From Botryotinia globosa (Eukaryota > Ascomycota > Leotiomycetes > Helotiales > Sclerotiniaceae), in assembly GCA_014898425.1 (NCBI GenBank), contig RCSZ01000006.1, forward strand, positions 1-64,000: a stretch of 64,000 bases of DNA, given 5' to 3'. Shown here piece after piece: positions 48,844 through 61,806 of the stretch (positions are counted from its first letter, which is position 1; the number at the start of each line of letters is the position of its first letter). A model generated the notes under the pieces. That model ran no database searches. It saw only the letters and a program-made list of their open reading frames with translations, and was not told the origin of the DNA. Both the position numbers and the translations under genes were made by a program.

Positions 48844-50856
48844 ATGGCAACCAAACAACAACAATCGTCTCCGACGCCTACACGGCCGAAGAGCACAAAT
48901 GGAATTATTAATGGGAGTAAAGCTGGTATGGGAGATGAGAGGATAGTTGTAATTGTTTTTGGGCAAGGTCAAGATAGAATTGTGCCTGTTTTCGCGGATG
49001 TACTCGGGAAACCACATAGGATGGCCACCAGCTTTTCGGATGTTGGAGAAAAAGATCACGGAACTGTGATAGGAATAGCAGCGAGTGATGCAAAGGGTGA
49101 TATTGAATCCCGAAATCGTTCATTAATCATCGCCATTAATGCTCATTGTGTGGCTTTGGGGATGCCACCAGATTTAAATCTATCGGCTTCAACAGATTAT
49201 GAATTTCTTTACACAGAGACACCATTTTTCCGAAGAGATCTTTCACGATTTATCGCATTCATTTTGGGTCAGATAAGTCATCATGAAGCACTCATCAAGA
49301 AACCAAGGACTTATTTCATATCTACCACGTTCCCAGATGTTCGGACAGCATTATCTAATTTAGATATCCTTTCAGTTGGAGCAGATGCAGTAGAAATTCG
49401 CGTCGATTTGCTAAAGGAAGGTCTGACTGATGGAACGTTCAATTCTGTCCCGAGCTTGAGTTACGTTGGGGAACAAGTTATGCTACTGAGACAGCGTACA
49501 GAATTACCCATAATTTTTACGACCAGATGCACGAGAGAAAATGGTCGATTTCCCATGGACAATCCAGAACTCTATTACGAATACCTCTACCGAGCGATAC
49601 AGTGGGGATGCGAATATATTGATGTTGAGGTTTGGTTACCAGAGGACATTAGAAAAAGATTGTTTGAGCAAAGAGGAAATAGTAGGATCATTTCGGCATT
49701 TCATGACTTTTCCGGAACATTCAAGTGGCCATCGCTCCAGGCTCAAAACATCTTCCAAGAGAGCCGAAAATACGGAGATATTGTCAAGATGATTACCATT
49801 ATTAATTCTATGTCTGAGAATTATGAACTCGAGTACTTTCGTTCTCAAATCAAAGCCAACAACCCTGATGGACCTCCATTATCTGCCGTCAATATGGGAC
49901 AACTCGGACAATTATCTCGTGCTCTCAATACAGTCTTTTCACCTATCACTCATCCTTTACTCCCTATCGTCGCGGCCCCAGGTCAAATGAGTGCGGCGGA
50001 GATTAATGGTGCCCTAGCAACCATGGGTCAACTGCCAAAGAAAAACATTTACGCTATCGGGACCTTCCGCACCACTCCTCAAGCAACCTTCTTCGAGAAA
50101 TGTTTCAATGAATTAGGGTTACCACATAATTTCGCATCATTAGACCGAGGTGTCAAAGGATCCGTCGAAGCTTTCTGTTTACAACCCAATTTTGGTGGCG
50201 CATATATCAATCCACCTCTTCCATCTTCACAACCATACATACCTATGCTCACAGATGCAGCGCGTACTATTGGTGCTGTTGATACTATTGTTGTAAGAGG
50301 TGAAGGCCCATCTTCAACTTTCATAGGGGATAATGCGACATGGAAAGGTATTCGTGCAACTCTTACACGTGATTTCGCACCTTCGGCATATAAAGATCGA
50401 GCTGCTATTATTTTATCGAGTAATGGGGAAGATGCCGCGTCGGTAATATTTGCACTTCGGAGCCTTAATATTGGAAAAATCTATACAATTGGGTTTAAGG
50501 CACATGGACCTTTGGCGGCGGGTGTCGAGTCTTTCACTTCAATGGAAAGTGTTACGAAATCTGACAATCCATTTGCGATAATCTCAGCTTTACCACCCGA
50601 GAAAACTCATTTGGTACAACCTCTTCTCAGATACTTTAATGGAAGAGATTCTCGAGGGCAAGGAAAAGTATTCGTTGATCTTGCTCATGGACCAAGGAAA
50701 GGAGATCCATTGGCTGTCGCAGAAGGGTGTGGATGGACAGCTTATGGAGTTGCTGATACGAGTGCCTTTACAACAGTAGAGACGCTAAGACTATTGGTCG
50801 GACAAAATGTCCCATATAGTTTTGTTAGGTTAGCAAGTGGGAGAGGTTTATACTGA
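48844..50856 (+). CDS. Quinate repressor-like protein (dehydroquinase / shikimate dehydrogenase-like)
   Basis: Intronless 670-residue ORF from the ATG at 48844. A type I dehydroquinase-like domain (about 155-395) keeps key residues: EIRVD (184-188), [14 protein letters not shown] with His287, and GDIVKM with Lys315 at the Schiff-base site. The shikimate-dehydrogenase-like domain (about 400-665) is altered: the SxSxxxHN substrate motif reads [11 protein letters not shown], the catalytic-Lys motif (PLK) reads INPPLP (455-460), and GDNTDW reads GDNATW (495-500). The arrangement and motifs such as [16 protein letters not shown] (125-140) match QutR/QA-1S, the AROM-derived repressor that binds QutA-type activators in the quinate pathway. 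QutR is about 900 residues with a shikimate-kinase-like part; no P-loop is visible here. Confidence 0.85.
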   Translation: MATKQQQSSPTPTRPKSTNGIINGSKAGMGDERIVVIVFGQGQDRIVPVFADVLGKPHRMATSFSDVGEKDHGTVIGIAASDAKGDIESRNRSLIIAINAHCVALGMPPDLNLSASTDYEFLYTETPFFRRDLSRFIAFILGQISHHEALIKKPRTYFISTTFPDVRTALSNLDILSVGADAVEIRVDLLKEGLTDGTFNSVPSLSYVGEQVMLLRQRTELPIIFTTRCTRENGRFPMDNPELYYEYLYRAIQWGCEYIDVEVWLPEDIRKRLFEQRGNSRIISAFHDFSGTFKWPSLQAQNIFQESRKYGDIVKMITIINSMSENYELEYFRSQIKANNPDGPPLSAVNMGQLGQLSRALNTVFSPITHPLLPIVAAPGQMSAAEINGALATMGQLPKKNIYAIGTFRTTPQATFFEKCFNELGLPHNFASLDRGVKGSVEAFCLQPNFGGAYINPPLPSSQPYIPMLTDAARTIGAVDTIVVRGEGPSSTFIGDNATWKGIRATLTRDFAPSAYKDRAAIILSSNGEDAASVIFALRSLNIGKIYTIGFKAHGPLAAGVESFTSMESVTKSDNPFAIISALPPEKTHLVQPLLRYFNGRDSRGQGKVFVDLAHGPRKGDPLAVAEGCGWTAYGVADTSAFTTVETLRLLVGQNVPYSFVRLASGRGLY

Positions 50857-51121
50857 TTTCTCGAAAGCCAGCAAATTCGCCTGTGGGTAGGCTGTATATG
50901 AATCTGGAAGTAAGAGCGACGCGCTTGTGATGATATCAGTGCATGGTGTGGTGTTCTCTCTATTTTTAATGAGGCAGGCGTTAATGAGTTGTATACCGTG
51001 GGGCGAAACCGCGAATATACGAACGAGGTGAATGTAGATGAGACTTGAGTGTGGGGGTGGTTTCATTGATAAAGTTATGAATTTGTGCACTTTCAGGTGT
51101 AAAGTGTCGGGATCATGTTTA

Positions 51122-51228
51122 GACTGAGGACTGAGGACTGAGGACTGAGGACTGAGGACTGAGGACTGAGGACTGAGGACTGAGGACTGAGGACTGAGGA
51201 CTGAGGACTGAGGGTTGAGGGTTGAGGG
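51122..51228. repeat. GACTGAG heptamer array
   Basis: About 13 perfect 7-bp units, then GGTTGAG variants, about 270 bp past the end of the quinate-repressor-like gene. Confidence 0.95.
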
Positions 51229-52554
51229 ATAAGGTTTAGGATTTGAAGGTTGCATTCATTGTCTTTTCATTTTATGGAATTTAGTCTTTCAATTAGATGC
51301 AACGATGCGGAAGACACAATATTATCAAATACCATGTAAACTTGGATGTCAAGTTCCTCACTTGCGTGTTTTTCATTAGTACTACGTGCTTAATTGAATT
51401 CATAAATATTGAGCCAATTCATTTATTGCGCATTTAGACATTTATTTTTCTTCTCCATCCAATTCTAGTTACGGTATTATCTCCGCCCTTTTTCGTTCTC
51501 GTACTCTACCTACCCATCATGAAAACCCCCACTACCCGTCATTACCCCGCCTTTTCGCTGTGGCAGTACCTAGTGAGATATTTTTGTAGTCTCAATATTG
51601 AAATTCTTTGTCGCACATCCCATCCCATCTTTTTATATCATCCGGTACTTCATCACGAATCCCTCTGGCGATCAAAAGGATGTCTTGAAATACTTGTAGT
51701 CTTTGCACGTCGTTGTTTGGGAAGCAGGCGGGAGGGTTTTCATTGAAAAGCGGGGTAGATCTCCTTATTATCTTTCAAACTCGCTGCTGCTTTGCAAGGG
51801 AACAATTTTAGTGCATATTAAATTCATACCTTCGATGATCTGGAAATGGTTTTAGAACTCGGGAGCCTCTAACCACTCAAAATCTACTTTTCCCAAACAA
51901 TTATCCTCGGATTTGAAATATATTCGTTCCGAAATTTAACTGGCCCTCCTCTACCCTCTCTCCTCTAGCCCGACTTAGCAAGAAAAATCTATTGAATCTC
52001 TTTCTCGTCCTCAAAAGATACAAACCATAAAGGCTAGCTAAAGGCTAGTAGCTATGGCTAAATAGGAGAGAATGAGGCTCGTGTCTGAGATGAAAATCGA
52101 GCTCAGTCGACGCCCAACATATTTAATCAGACGCGCGCAATTGATGATCGTCTTGAATTTGAGAACTATGATGCTCTGGGAACCTTCCAAAAAGAATACG
52201 CAAGGTTACCTGGTGTTCTTGACTGTTACGACCCGAGTGTCTTTCGCATGTAAAAATTCAAATTCATCCCGAGTTAAGATCCAAGGGACGGATACGTGGG
52301 ATGAGAATTGCGTAAGACTTGAGGCTGAGTTCCAACCCAATCGAGCCAGTGAACCCTTTGAAGAATTATCAGACCATCAAATGCCTAGGTAGTAATATCA
52401 CACATAGAAGAAATCAACTTTACTGTACTACAGCAAAAAAAATACGAATTCTGTGGTAGAAGATGTGTGGTAAGATATTGATCACGAGGTTCGTAAGTGG
52501 CAGGTAGAGGTAGACCGCATCCCTATTAGGGAATAATTACATTATTTGAGACAA

Positions 52555-52619
52555 GCTTGGAACCTTGGAACCTTGGAACCTTGGAACCTTGGAACCTTGG
52601 AACCTTGGAACCTTGGAAG
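52555..52619. repeat. CTTGGAAC octamer array
   Basis: About eight perfect copies of an 8-bp unit. Confidence 0.95.
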
Positions 52620-53180
52620 ACCTTGCTTGACAATCCATAGCTGAAGCCACGCGAAGTGTATAAATCTGGGGAAATATGGGGTATTATCCAAGATGACATG
52701 CGTATGCGAATTTAATAAAAAGGACTTTATTAATTTGTAAAATCGGCAAGCACTTACTTAACTTGAGATTCCAAGGTTGGTGGGAAGAGTAAATTGTCAG
52801 AGACCATTCATGGTTGAATGAATATACCCTTGGTTGATAAATTATTGACAAAATGTAAGATGAAGATTGATACAAATTCGATACGTGGGTTCAAATCACT
52901 GCGGAGAGAGGGTGACGGACCGAACCGACCGTGGCATTTTCTTGTTTGAGTCAATCGTTGAAATGAGTGCGAATCATAATATACGGGACGTCGGACCCAT
53001 TTCATATAAGTGCCGTGCCGTCTGTCATATGTGAAGTTGAATGGAAAGATTCCATTCTATGATACCTATCAATCAGAAGAGATGAAACTTTTGGGAGGGC
53101 CCTTTTCTTGTGTTGCGTGTATCTAACTTGGCAATTTTGGTTGATAGTGTTGTCTTCTTTCTGTATGTAAGATTACAATT

Positions 53181-53227
53181 CTTGGTTCTTGGTTCTTGGT
53201 TCTTGGTTCTTGGTTCTTGGTTCTTGG
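53181..53227. repeat. TTCTTGG heptamer array
   Basis: Six to seven perfect 7-bp copies. Confidence 0.95.
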
Positions 53228-53910
53228 GGAGCTCGGGGAAGCCGGAGGTGAGTCACCAAAATTGTTGTAATAAGCTGGATGAAGTCTTTCTTCCATTCTG
53301 CCTGATCCGCATAGTTAATGACAATTTTTACAGAAGAAGAGCACTGGGGAGTTCCAATTGAGCATACTAGGTAATCATGCTTCTGAGCCTCTGTCGTCGT
53401 CTAGATATATTCCTTCCAATACCTCCTCCATATGAGTGAGCTTTTGCATGAATCTCGTCTCAGCCTGATTAGTGATGTGAGATAAACAAAAGTGGTAGAT
53501 CATGAAAGTTGGGCATCTCGGGCGCGTGAAAGAGATGTGAATCATGTGATATGTATTTTTTACCTAGGTATACGGATGTATTGTCCCGATTTGTATTGGG
53601 GAACTTCAGACGATAGACGCTGAAATGACCAATGTGATGTTATCCATCCGATGCAGGTTATCCGAATACTACATGGAGCATCATACACATCCATGATCCA
53701 CCAGATCTCTTACTGTTGAGCTACGAGTCACGACCTTGGGGATAACGAAATACCCTTACACGTACCATGTTCAAATGCACCGTTTGCGCCTCTGATGAGG
53801 TGAGCCAGGGTCCTCCGGATGTCTCCTGCATGACGGAGAAGCTACTCCTTGAAGCTTCGTGCGTGCTCGATTCTATGATATACTTTGGATCGGCCCATAA
53901 CATGTAGATC

Positions 53911-53966
53911 TTCGGGAGTGATTCGGGAGTGATTCGGGAGTGATTCGGGAGTGATTCGGGAGTGAT
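53911..53966. repeat. TTCGGGAGTGA 11-mer array
   Basis: Five copies of an 11-bp unit, the last one ending GTGATG. Confidence 0.93.
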
Positions 53967-55191
53967 GCTATCGTGTAAAGTTGTGAGCGGATAGTTGAGT
54001 AGCATCCCCGTGGTATGAAGATTGATTACACAAGAGGGGACGAGACGGATAATGTCACACTCGTATCACGATTAATTAAATCGCGGTAGTTGATTCGTAT
54101 CTGCACCATTCAACTGACTCGACTTTGTCCCAGAGAAAAGGAACACAGACCATTGAAAAAGGGTCACACAGTAATATATAAAAAAACGGGTTTCTGGTGT
54201 GTTCAAAAGGCAGTGAATCGGTGATGCTGGGTAGAAGTGGAGGGGCGCTTTGCATTTTGCGGGGAAGTTGTTTCAAATAATCTAAAATGTAATTAATTTC
54301 AATTTATTACCATGCAATGCAGCATTTCTTTCCAACTTGATTTCAGTTACAATTTACGGAATTGAGATGATATATTCGAAGCATAAATCAACTATTAATA
54401 AGATCAATGCACAACCTGGTTTCCCGCGACTTATAATCACACAATTATTGATGAGTGTTAGATGAGATGTATCGCTATCCACATATTCGATGAAGACAAG
54501 ATATCAATCACATCATTTCGCAACTTCTCAAAACGTTAATATCTCGGACATTTCAGAATGACAGAAAGTTCCCGAGGCCTGCATCTCGAATCTTCGGAGG
54601 AAACATGGCTATTTGGCGTAGTCGTCGGCAATTTGAAGAAGTGCCTCGGAAGTATCGATGGTTTAAGATGGATGGATGGTAATTGAGGTTACATTCAATA
54701 TTTAATCTCCATAAAGATGTTTTTTTTTCTTCTTCTCCATGAAAGTACTCGTCAGCATGGCTCGCATTGGCGCATTGAGATGATCTAAGATGATTCCGGA
54801 AGCGAAGCCGTTGAAGATGAGACTAGGGGGGAAATTAAAAGCTTTTCGGATTTCTACTTGAGAGTCACTACCCGTTGGCAAAGTCTTGTTTTTATAGTTT
54901 CGCAGGTTAATAACAGGTTAACAGGTTAACAGGTTCACAGTCTCACACCATTTCACAATCTAAAAATGCAGGCGCTCCAATCATTGAATTTACGCCATCG
55001 ATCATGGAGCACAACGAAGGTTTACAGAGAGCTTAACTTCAAATATGCTTGGCAGGACCGTCAATCCGCGTGAATTTTCAACAAGACGATACATCATACT
55101 GATTCATACATCCAACTTCAAGTGAAATTTTGATTATAAATTCAAGGGGACTCGGGTCCAGAAATAACCCCAGGAATTAGCAAAAGGTAAA

Positions 55192-55222
55192 GTTGTGGGT
55201 TGTGGGTTGTGGGTTGTGGGTT
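55192..55222. repeat. TGTGGGT heptamer array
   Basis: Four copies of a 7-bp, G-rich unit. Confidence 0.9.
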
Positions 55223-55913
55223 GTGTGTTATGGCCCGTTTGGGTTATTGATTGGACGGGTGGTTTTGTTTACTCCTTTACTCCTCTGTGGATAATGAGGG
55301 TTAGCCTCGGGGAGCACAGGAATTTTGGACAAGTCATTCGACCAAGCGTCTACGATCTAGCGTCTAGAATGTACTTTGTATACAATTTAAGCTAATTACT
55401 CCATATTTGGGTCTCAATTGTGGGGAGGTAAATACGTGCACGATGAAGTGGGACTGTGGGAGACCGAGGGAAATGTGAATAGTACCGGCCGGTACCGTTG
55501 CAGCGTGAATTAGCAATGCAGAAGTGCAGAAGTGCAGAAATCGGTGTAAGTTGTAACATATCATTTTGACAGCAGATCAAGGACGGACCAAGGTTGATCT
55601 AATCGAATTTTACAAGAAAACAAGGAGGGAGCCGAGAGGGGTGACTCGGGGGATTAGGAGTGGAGAATCTGGAGATGTAAGCTCATTACCTTGAATTTTT
55701 GGTCACGGTATACTTGCTACTGCGCTTGCAAACGACATGTGTGTTGATGAGGACGGCGAACCAGTTGTTGTTTTTGTTTTTCTCGTAACCCCAGTTTTTC
55801 AATTGATGTATCGGAGCCACGATCTCCAATATGGCAAATGGTCCGTGGAATACTGCATTTGCTGCATTTGCACGTCTTTGCCATAAGTTTGATAGACTCA
55901 TGATCATCTTGGT

Positions 55914-56331
55914 GTCTAATATCTAGTATCTAGTATCTAGTATCTAATATCTAATATCTAGTATCTAATATCTAATATCTAGTATCTAGTATCTAATATC
56001 TAATATCTAATATCTAATATCTAGTATCTAATATCTAATATCTAATATTTAATATTTAATATCTAGTATTTAATATCTAATATCTAATATCTAATATCTA
56101 ATATCTAATATCTAATATCTAATATCTAATATCTAATATCTAGTATCTAATATCTAATATCTAATATTTAATATTTAATATCTAGTATTTAATATCTAAT
56201 ATCTAATATCTAATATCTAATATCTAATATCTAATATCTAATATCTAGTATCTAGTATCTAGTATCTAGTATCTAGTATCTAGTATCTAGTATCTAGTAT
56301 CTAGTATCTAGTATTTAGTATTTAGTATCTA
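55914..56331. repeat. TATCTAA/TATCTAG heptamer minisatellite
   Basis: About 60 units of 7 bp. Two variants, TATCTAA and TATCTAG, alternate in blocks, with rarer TATTTAA/TATTTAG. A block of about 115 bp appears twice within it, pointing to segmental duplication of the array. It is flanked by TCTAATATCTAGTATC on the left and TATCTACAGAG on the right. Confidence 0.96.
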
Positions 56332-57481
56332 CAGAGCCAAGTAATCTTTCAGGTACCAGACAATTATTCTTCGTATTTTTATACCTCTTTGATGGAAATT
56401 AAAGAAGAATGGCATATTCAAAAGGAAGAATTAGATCATGATCACCACCACCGCCACTACCTCCTCTACTACCTCTACCAAAAACTCTCTTGACAATGTA
56501 ATACCACCTAGGCATCATTTGCACCGATGCACTAACAATCCCTGAGAATGCATACATGCGAGCATGCCTAGGTCGTAACAGACAGCTTTCCCTCTCCCTC
56601 TAGCTTCAACCTCCCCGCAATCTTCCCTACCAAAGTATCCAGAACATCCCCCGGTCTGTTTCTTAAACTGCTGTCGTGCCTCGCGTTTCTTCGAGAATCT
56701 TTTTACTTTCTTACCAGGTACGATATTTCTGCATCTCTAAATAAGTCATCACACCCCCCATCTTCATCTTATGACAAGGACAAGGTGGGACGGCGCATTC
56801 GTTCTTAACCCTTAACATACAACCCTCATCTCATGCTCCCGTACTTTTGAGCTCAGTCATTTCTTCCTCACCGATACCAATCACCTCACACACTTCTAAT
56901 CCTAGCTCATTCTTTGACATTACCTAGTACTTAGTCATTACTCATTACTCATTACTCATTACCACGAGCCGCCACGTCTAATTCCAATTATATACTTTCT
57001 TTTCCCTCTGCTTGATGCATGCTTGAATGAATACCCTCACCAAGCTTATCACCATAATATATCAACCATCAACTGTCAATTTGTCAACTGATCAACCAAA
57101 ATAGCCTGGAATATAATCTTGAGAGCAGTATTTCGGTCCATGACTATCCGATCATCTCTGTAACTGGGTTACATTTGCAATTGGCGAACGAACAACGGTT
57201 ACCATAACTTTGGAATCTCCCATCGACCCGAGAATTCGTCGAGCATCCAATACCTAACCAAAAACCGGAGAGGATACGACGTACATACATAAATACATCA
57301 TCCAAGTCTGAATCGGAAATTATTTGCATACTCCCCCCCCCCCCCAAAACCACCACACTCATAATGTTTTGTGCATTGCGTCTCGACCAATCTTTATGAT
57401 GTGACGAATCTTACTATTACTGTACAACAATTATTTCTTCTTTCGCCTTTTCTTGTCGCCTTGGAATTTCCTTTCGATACC

Positions 57482-60286
57482 ATGTCTGGAAGGCCAGCGC
57501 AAGTTGGAATTGAACGATTACCAGCACGACGTATGAGCAACGAACCACGAGAATCAATGAATTGTAAATCTTGTAGAAAGAGGAAGGTTAGTTTTAACTG
57601 TGCTTCTGCTTCAAGCGCAATTCTTCCGAGATACTAAAAGTTTTTCCAGATAAAGTGCAATCGGTTGCGACCGACTTGCGAAGCTTGTCAAGTCTTCCAA
57701 TGCCCTTGTATTTATGGTGGGGTTTATATCATTCAAGAAATTCGAAATACATAATCCTAACTTTTCTCTCTCTTAACAGATGCTGTCCCCAAGAAGCGTG
57801 GACCCAAGACGGATGTATTGGAAGCTTTATTAAAGAGAGTCGATGGATTGGAACGAAAATTGAGAGATGAGAAAAAATCCAATTCTCCAAACAATGATGG
57901 GAGTGGTACTGGTTCTGGTGGGGGTGAAGTGGAAAGTCCTAACGAAGATACAAAGCCAAAACGACCGCATCTGGAGACAACCATTTCAAGTATTGCAGAT
58001 GAATCGGCTGTATACTCTCCAACACCCATGAGGTACCTAAACCCCGTCCTTACTCCTAGTTTTCTTTCCAATTGACGTATTCTCAGCGAACCCTCTCCAT
58101 CAGTCCAACATGATGTCCTTTTGGATACTTACTTTGTTCGATGCCATGGGAAATCTTATCATATACTTGACGAAACTTCCATTAGACAACGAATCCAGTC
58201 AAATCAAATCCCAACATATCTACTTTATGCAATCTACGCTGTTAGCGCAAGGTATGTTTGAATTGTTGGTTTACATATGACGGTTGACTGACTTTTCAAG
58301 ATATACTTCCCATCCGAATGGTTATTTTGCCGCCGTGAGATTGAGTGAAGATTATGCTCATCGAGCAAGGACGGAAGTAGATATCGACGAACCATCTATC
58401 GATAATTTACAGGCTCTATTACTTCTTGGTATTTCTTATACAGCATCCGGAAGGGGGAAGAAGGCATACATGATGCTTGGTACATGCCTTCAATGAATTT
58501 CTACCACTAAACATTTCGCTAACTGTACATAGCGAACGCCATTGGAATGGCTGTTGCGCTAGAACTTCATCGCGAACTGGATCAGAACCTACGTATTAGT
58601 CCTGTCGAGAGAGAATTACGAAGAAGATTATTTTGGACATGTTATTTGATAGACAGATTCACAGCATGCGGATCAAAACGACCATCATTAATTGCCGATA
58701 AATCTATTGTGTTACGATTACCATCTTGGTCACCCAATCCAGCCGCTCTCCCCGTTGAAGGAGAGTTCTTCCAAAGTGGCTCAAATCTTCATTTCGGTAA
58801 TGGAAAGAAGAGCCAAGGGAGCACTGGAATGCTCATAGATATTGTGAGAATATTAGGAATTACTAACCGCTATCTTGCAGCTGGCGGTGTAAAAGGCAAG
58901 TTGTGCAACGATCATTTTTGTTCGATGATTAATTATTGTACCAATACTGACTATCATGTTATTAAAACAGGCGACTCTCATTTCCCATGGCACTCATTAT
59001 CGAACCTTTCGAAAATTCGCCAAGATCTAGATATCTGGGCAGGCGGTACACAGGATGTCTTTACATCTGTTGATACACTTTTTGGGCAACCAGATAGTAC
59101 AACTCTCGTCCTCAGCAAACTCATCTATCATCTCATACATTGTCTCATATATCGACCTTTTCTTCCTATCGACCTTGCTGAGCTAGCTGGAACCGGTCAA
59201 CATCAATCTTGGCAAATTGAAGCCACAAATCTTTGTTTTCTTCACGCGAACGCAATCGCCGAATTGGTAGAGCTCGGAAAACAATCTGCATCGATAGAAT
59301 GGCCCGCATTTGTGGGATATTGTATTTGCACCGCTGGTACTGTCCATGTTCATGGGACACATTATAAAGGCGGCCGTGAAGGTGAAGTGTTCTCCGCTTC
59401 TGCCGATTTTCTCTCCAGGGAGATGCAACAGCTTTCCGAACTTCGATATGCATGGTCCTCAGTTCAGCATCAACGAGAAACTCTACAGACTATCTATGGA
59501 TGTCATTCCGATCTAGTGAAAAGTCTTGGAAGTAACCCGATGCGCTTTAGTCCAGTCTTTCACCTGGAAGACTTTTTCGATAGGTATAGTGATTTGGGCC
59601 AATACTTTGATGGGGCTCATATCAGTTTTGCGGATGTGGTGACACCCAATCCTGAAGCATATCAAGGTCATGATCTTTATGCCCCGTCACAATCAAATAA
59701 GAATGGTTCTATGAATGGGGGAACTGGCTCGAATGGCTCGAATGAATCAACTACCATTACTTCCAAACGCAAATCTTCTTCATCTGCACGAAAACGAGCT
59801 CTTACCAACAGTCTGAAAGAAAGACCTTTAATGTCACCGAATGGGAGATCGGTTGAACAATTGCCACTGCCACAGAACGGTTTACTCGGTCATGATCCGG
59901 CATCTTATTCCAATCAAGGAAGTTCAATGACTACACTTCCACAAATACCCTTTTCGCCACCTAGCCAGAATCAATCGCAACCGTATACATTTTCACCTTC
60001 GCTCTCTTTGAATCACGGGCAAGAATCAGATTTTGATCCGATGTTTGGTATGTCACATCTTGGTAATGGTGGGAATTTTTCATTTGCAGGAATGGGTGGA
60101 ACAAGTGGTGGTATGATGGGAGAGGAAGGCATGACACCAGGAGGAAGGTCAAATAATGGGAGTACTGGAACGAGTGGAGAGGAGAAAGATCCTTTCCTAA
60201 GCTTGTTGGAACAACTTGCAGAAAATGAACAACAAAGAGGTGGACCAAGCGAACTGGACTTTTTCTTGGGTGGTGGACAGGGTTGA
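57482..60286 (+). CDS. Zn2Cys6 transcription factor with fungal-specific TF domain
   Basis: Seven exons: 57482-57586, 57650-57716, 57780-58032, 58087-58251, 58301-58479, 58533-58895, 58971-60286; 815 residues. The cluster is C28-x2-C31-x6-C38-x6-C45-x2-C48-x6-C55, split by intron 1. A basic linker PKKRGPK (61-67) and a heptad-like [20 protein letters not shown] dimer segment follow. The middle region (about 142-400: [20 protein letters not shown] ... [20 protein letters not shown] ... [20 protein letters not shown]) is the Fungal_trans fold. The C-terminal 250 residues are Ser/Gly/Asn/Gln-rich, ending in an acidic-hydrophobic [17 protein letters not shown] patch, a likely activation region. 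Intron 6 looks like a GC-AG intron. It is a nuclear DNA-binding regulator; the target pathway is not identified. It somewhat resembles regulators of plant-polymer use, but I do not name it. Confidence 0.92.
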
Positions 60287-61631
60287 AAATAAAACTGGCA
60301 CACGATGCATGATGCAAGCCCATGATTTTTTTCCCAAGACATGAATATAACTATCTCACGTGGTTGAAGAATTGGTACTTTGTCACATCATACTTGCTTG
60401 GTTGAAATAAACTGGTACGAAATCATGTAGATGAATAAAAGGAGGAGAAACTTTCACACGGGCCAAGGAGAGACGACAAAAGAGAGGACTCAAGACATAT
60501 ACGAGGATGGAAAAACAGGCTCGAAAGTAAAAAGAATGTACAAGGAATTGAGAGGATTGCATTGCGATTGAGAGTACCGGAGTTTGAGTCGGATGAATTT
60601 GCGTGCGGATACGTACAGCACCATTGAGGGGCATATGAAGGTTAAATGGGTGCAGGTGCAACCGGGGGAATCAGATGGGGAGTTTCTGGGTGTAGGTTAC
60701 CTTACGGCGATATCTCACGATGGAAATATTGCACGTCTAGTGAGCAAAATTGGAGGCGGAGGAAATTTTCATGCTCGCGATCACATCACACTCTAGGTGC
60801 AAAAGCGATGTTTAATACAAATATAGATATGTCTTCCAAGCACCGAGTTCATCTTGAGTGGTATTTTTGATTGTGACGGCCTGGAATTATTGCCCTCTTT
60901 CGGACGCTTCGGAAACATGGTTCTCCCTTGCTTTTCCCTGGTAGATGTAACTGATCAATCACTACTGAACTCATGAATTGTGCAAGAAATCTGTGAAGAA
61001 AAGCTTTCCCATGTATGTTCTTACAAGATTCAATTCATGAGATGTTTGACCGTGCCAAGTTCTAACCTCGGAGCCTCCCTCGCCTGCTACATCCGACGAT
61101 TCTCAATTACAGCCTATATGGAGTAAACGAATCGAACCGCAGAGTACGATCGATTGACTTTCCGGAAATCATGATTCTAGTTCTTCGTAAAGAGTATACG
61201 TACAATGGATGCCCAAGAGCCTCACCAGTGTAACCTCGCTCCCGCCCCAAACTTCCCGTTTGGAAAAACAAATTGCCTCTCCATTCAACCCGAAATTCCA
61301 CTAAAATACGAACACCCATCCCACTTTTGACACAATTTTGCAAATTGTCCACCTAATTACCTATACGAGTTAGATACGTGTGAATTTTACACTTTTACTT
61401 CGACTGCACCGTGGACATAGTCACAAAGTGGATGTATGTAGCCGTCCCCCACAGAATGGGGGCTGCAAGGTGAAATGCTGGGGATATTTCGTGTGGGTGT
61501 TAACCTTGATGAGCACGTGCTGAAAATTTAGGGCTCTTTTGAATGAAAAGGTGGGAATCGGACCGATGGAGTTCCCTCTTTCAGTAGTTTTTATTTTTTA
61601 TTTTTTATTTTTTATTTTTTATTTTTTATTT

Positions 61632-61668
<37 letters not shown>

Positions 61669-61735
61669 ATTTTTTATTTTTTATTTTTTATTTTTTATTT
61701 TTTATTTTTTATTTTTTATTTTTTATTTTTTATTT

Positions 61736-61806
<71 letters not shown>

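Larger units (their letters stand above)
50857..57481. other. Long intergenic region rich in minisatellites
   Basis: About 6.6 kb without a supported gene. Six tandem arrays are listed separately. A GGTTAACA repeat lies at 54903-54935 and an AGAAGTGC repeat near 55520. ORFs (for example 52072-52392 and 51519-51746) lack domains and splice support. A run of 14 C lies at 57333-57346, about 135 bp upstream of the next gene. TTAATTA-type A+T boxes are common. It may include a long regulatory region for the C6 factor. Confidence 0.5.
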
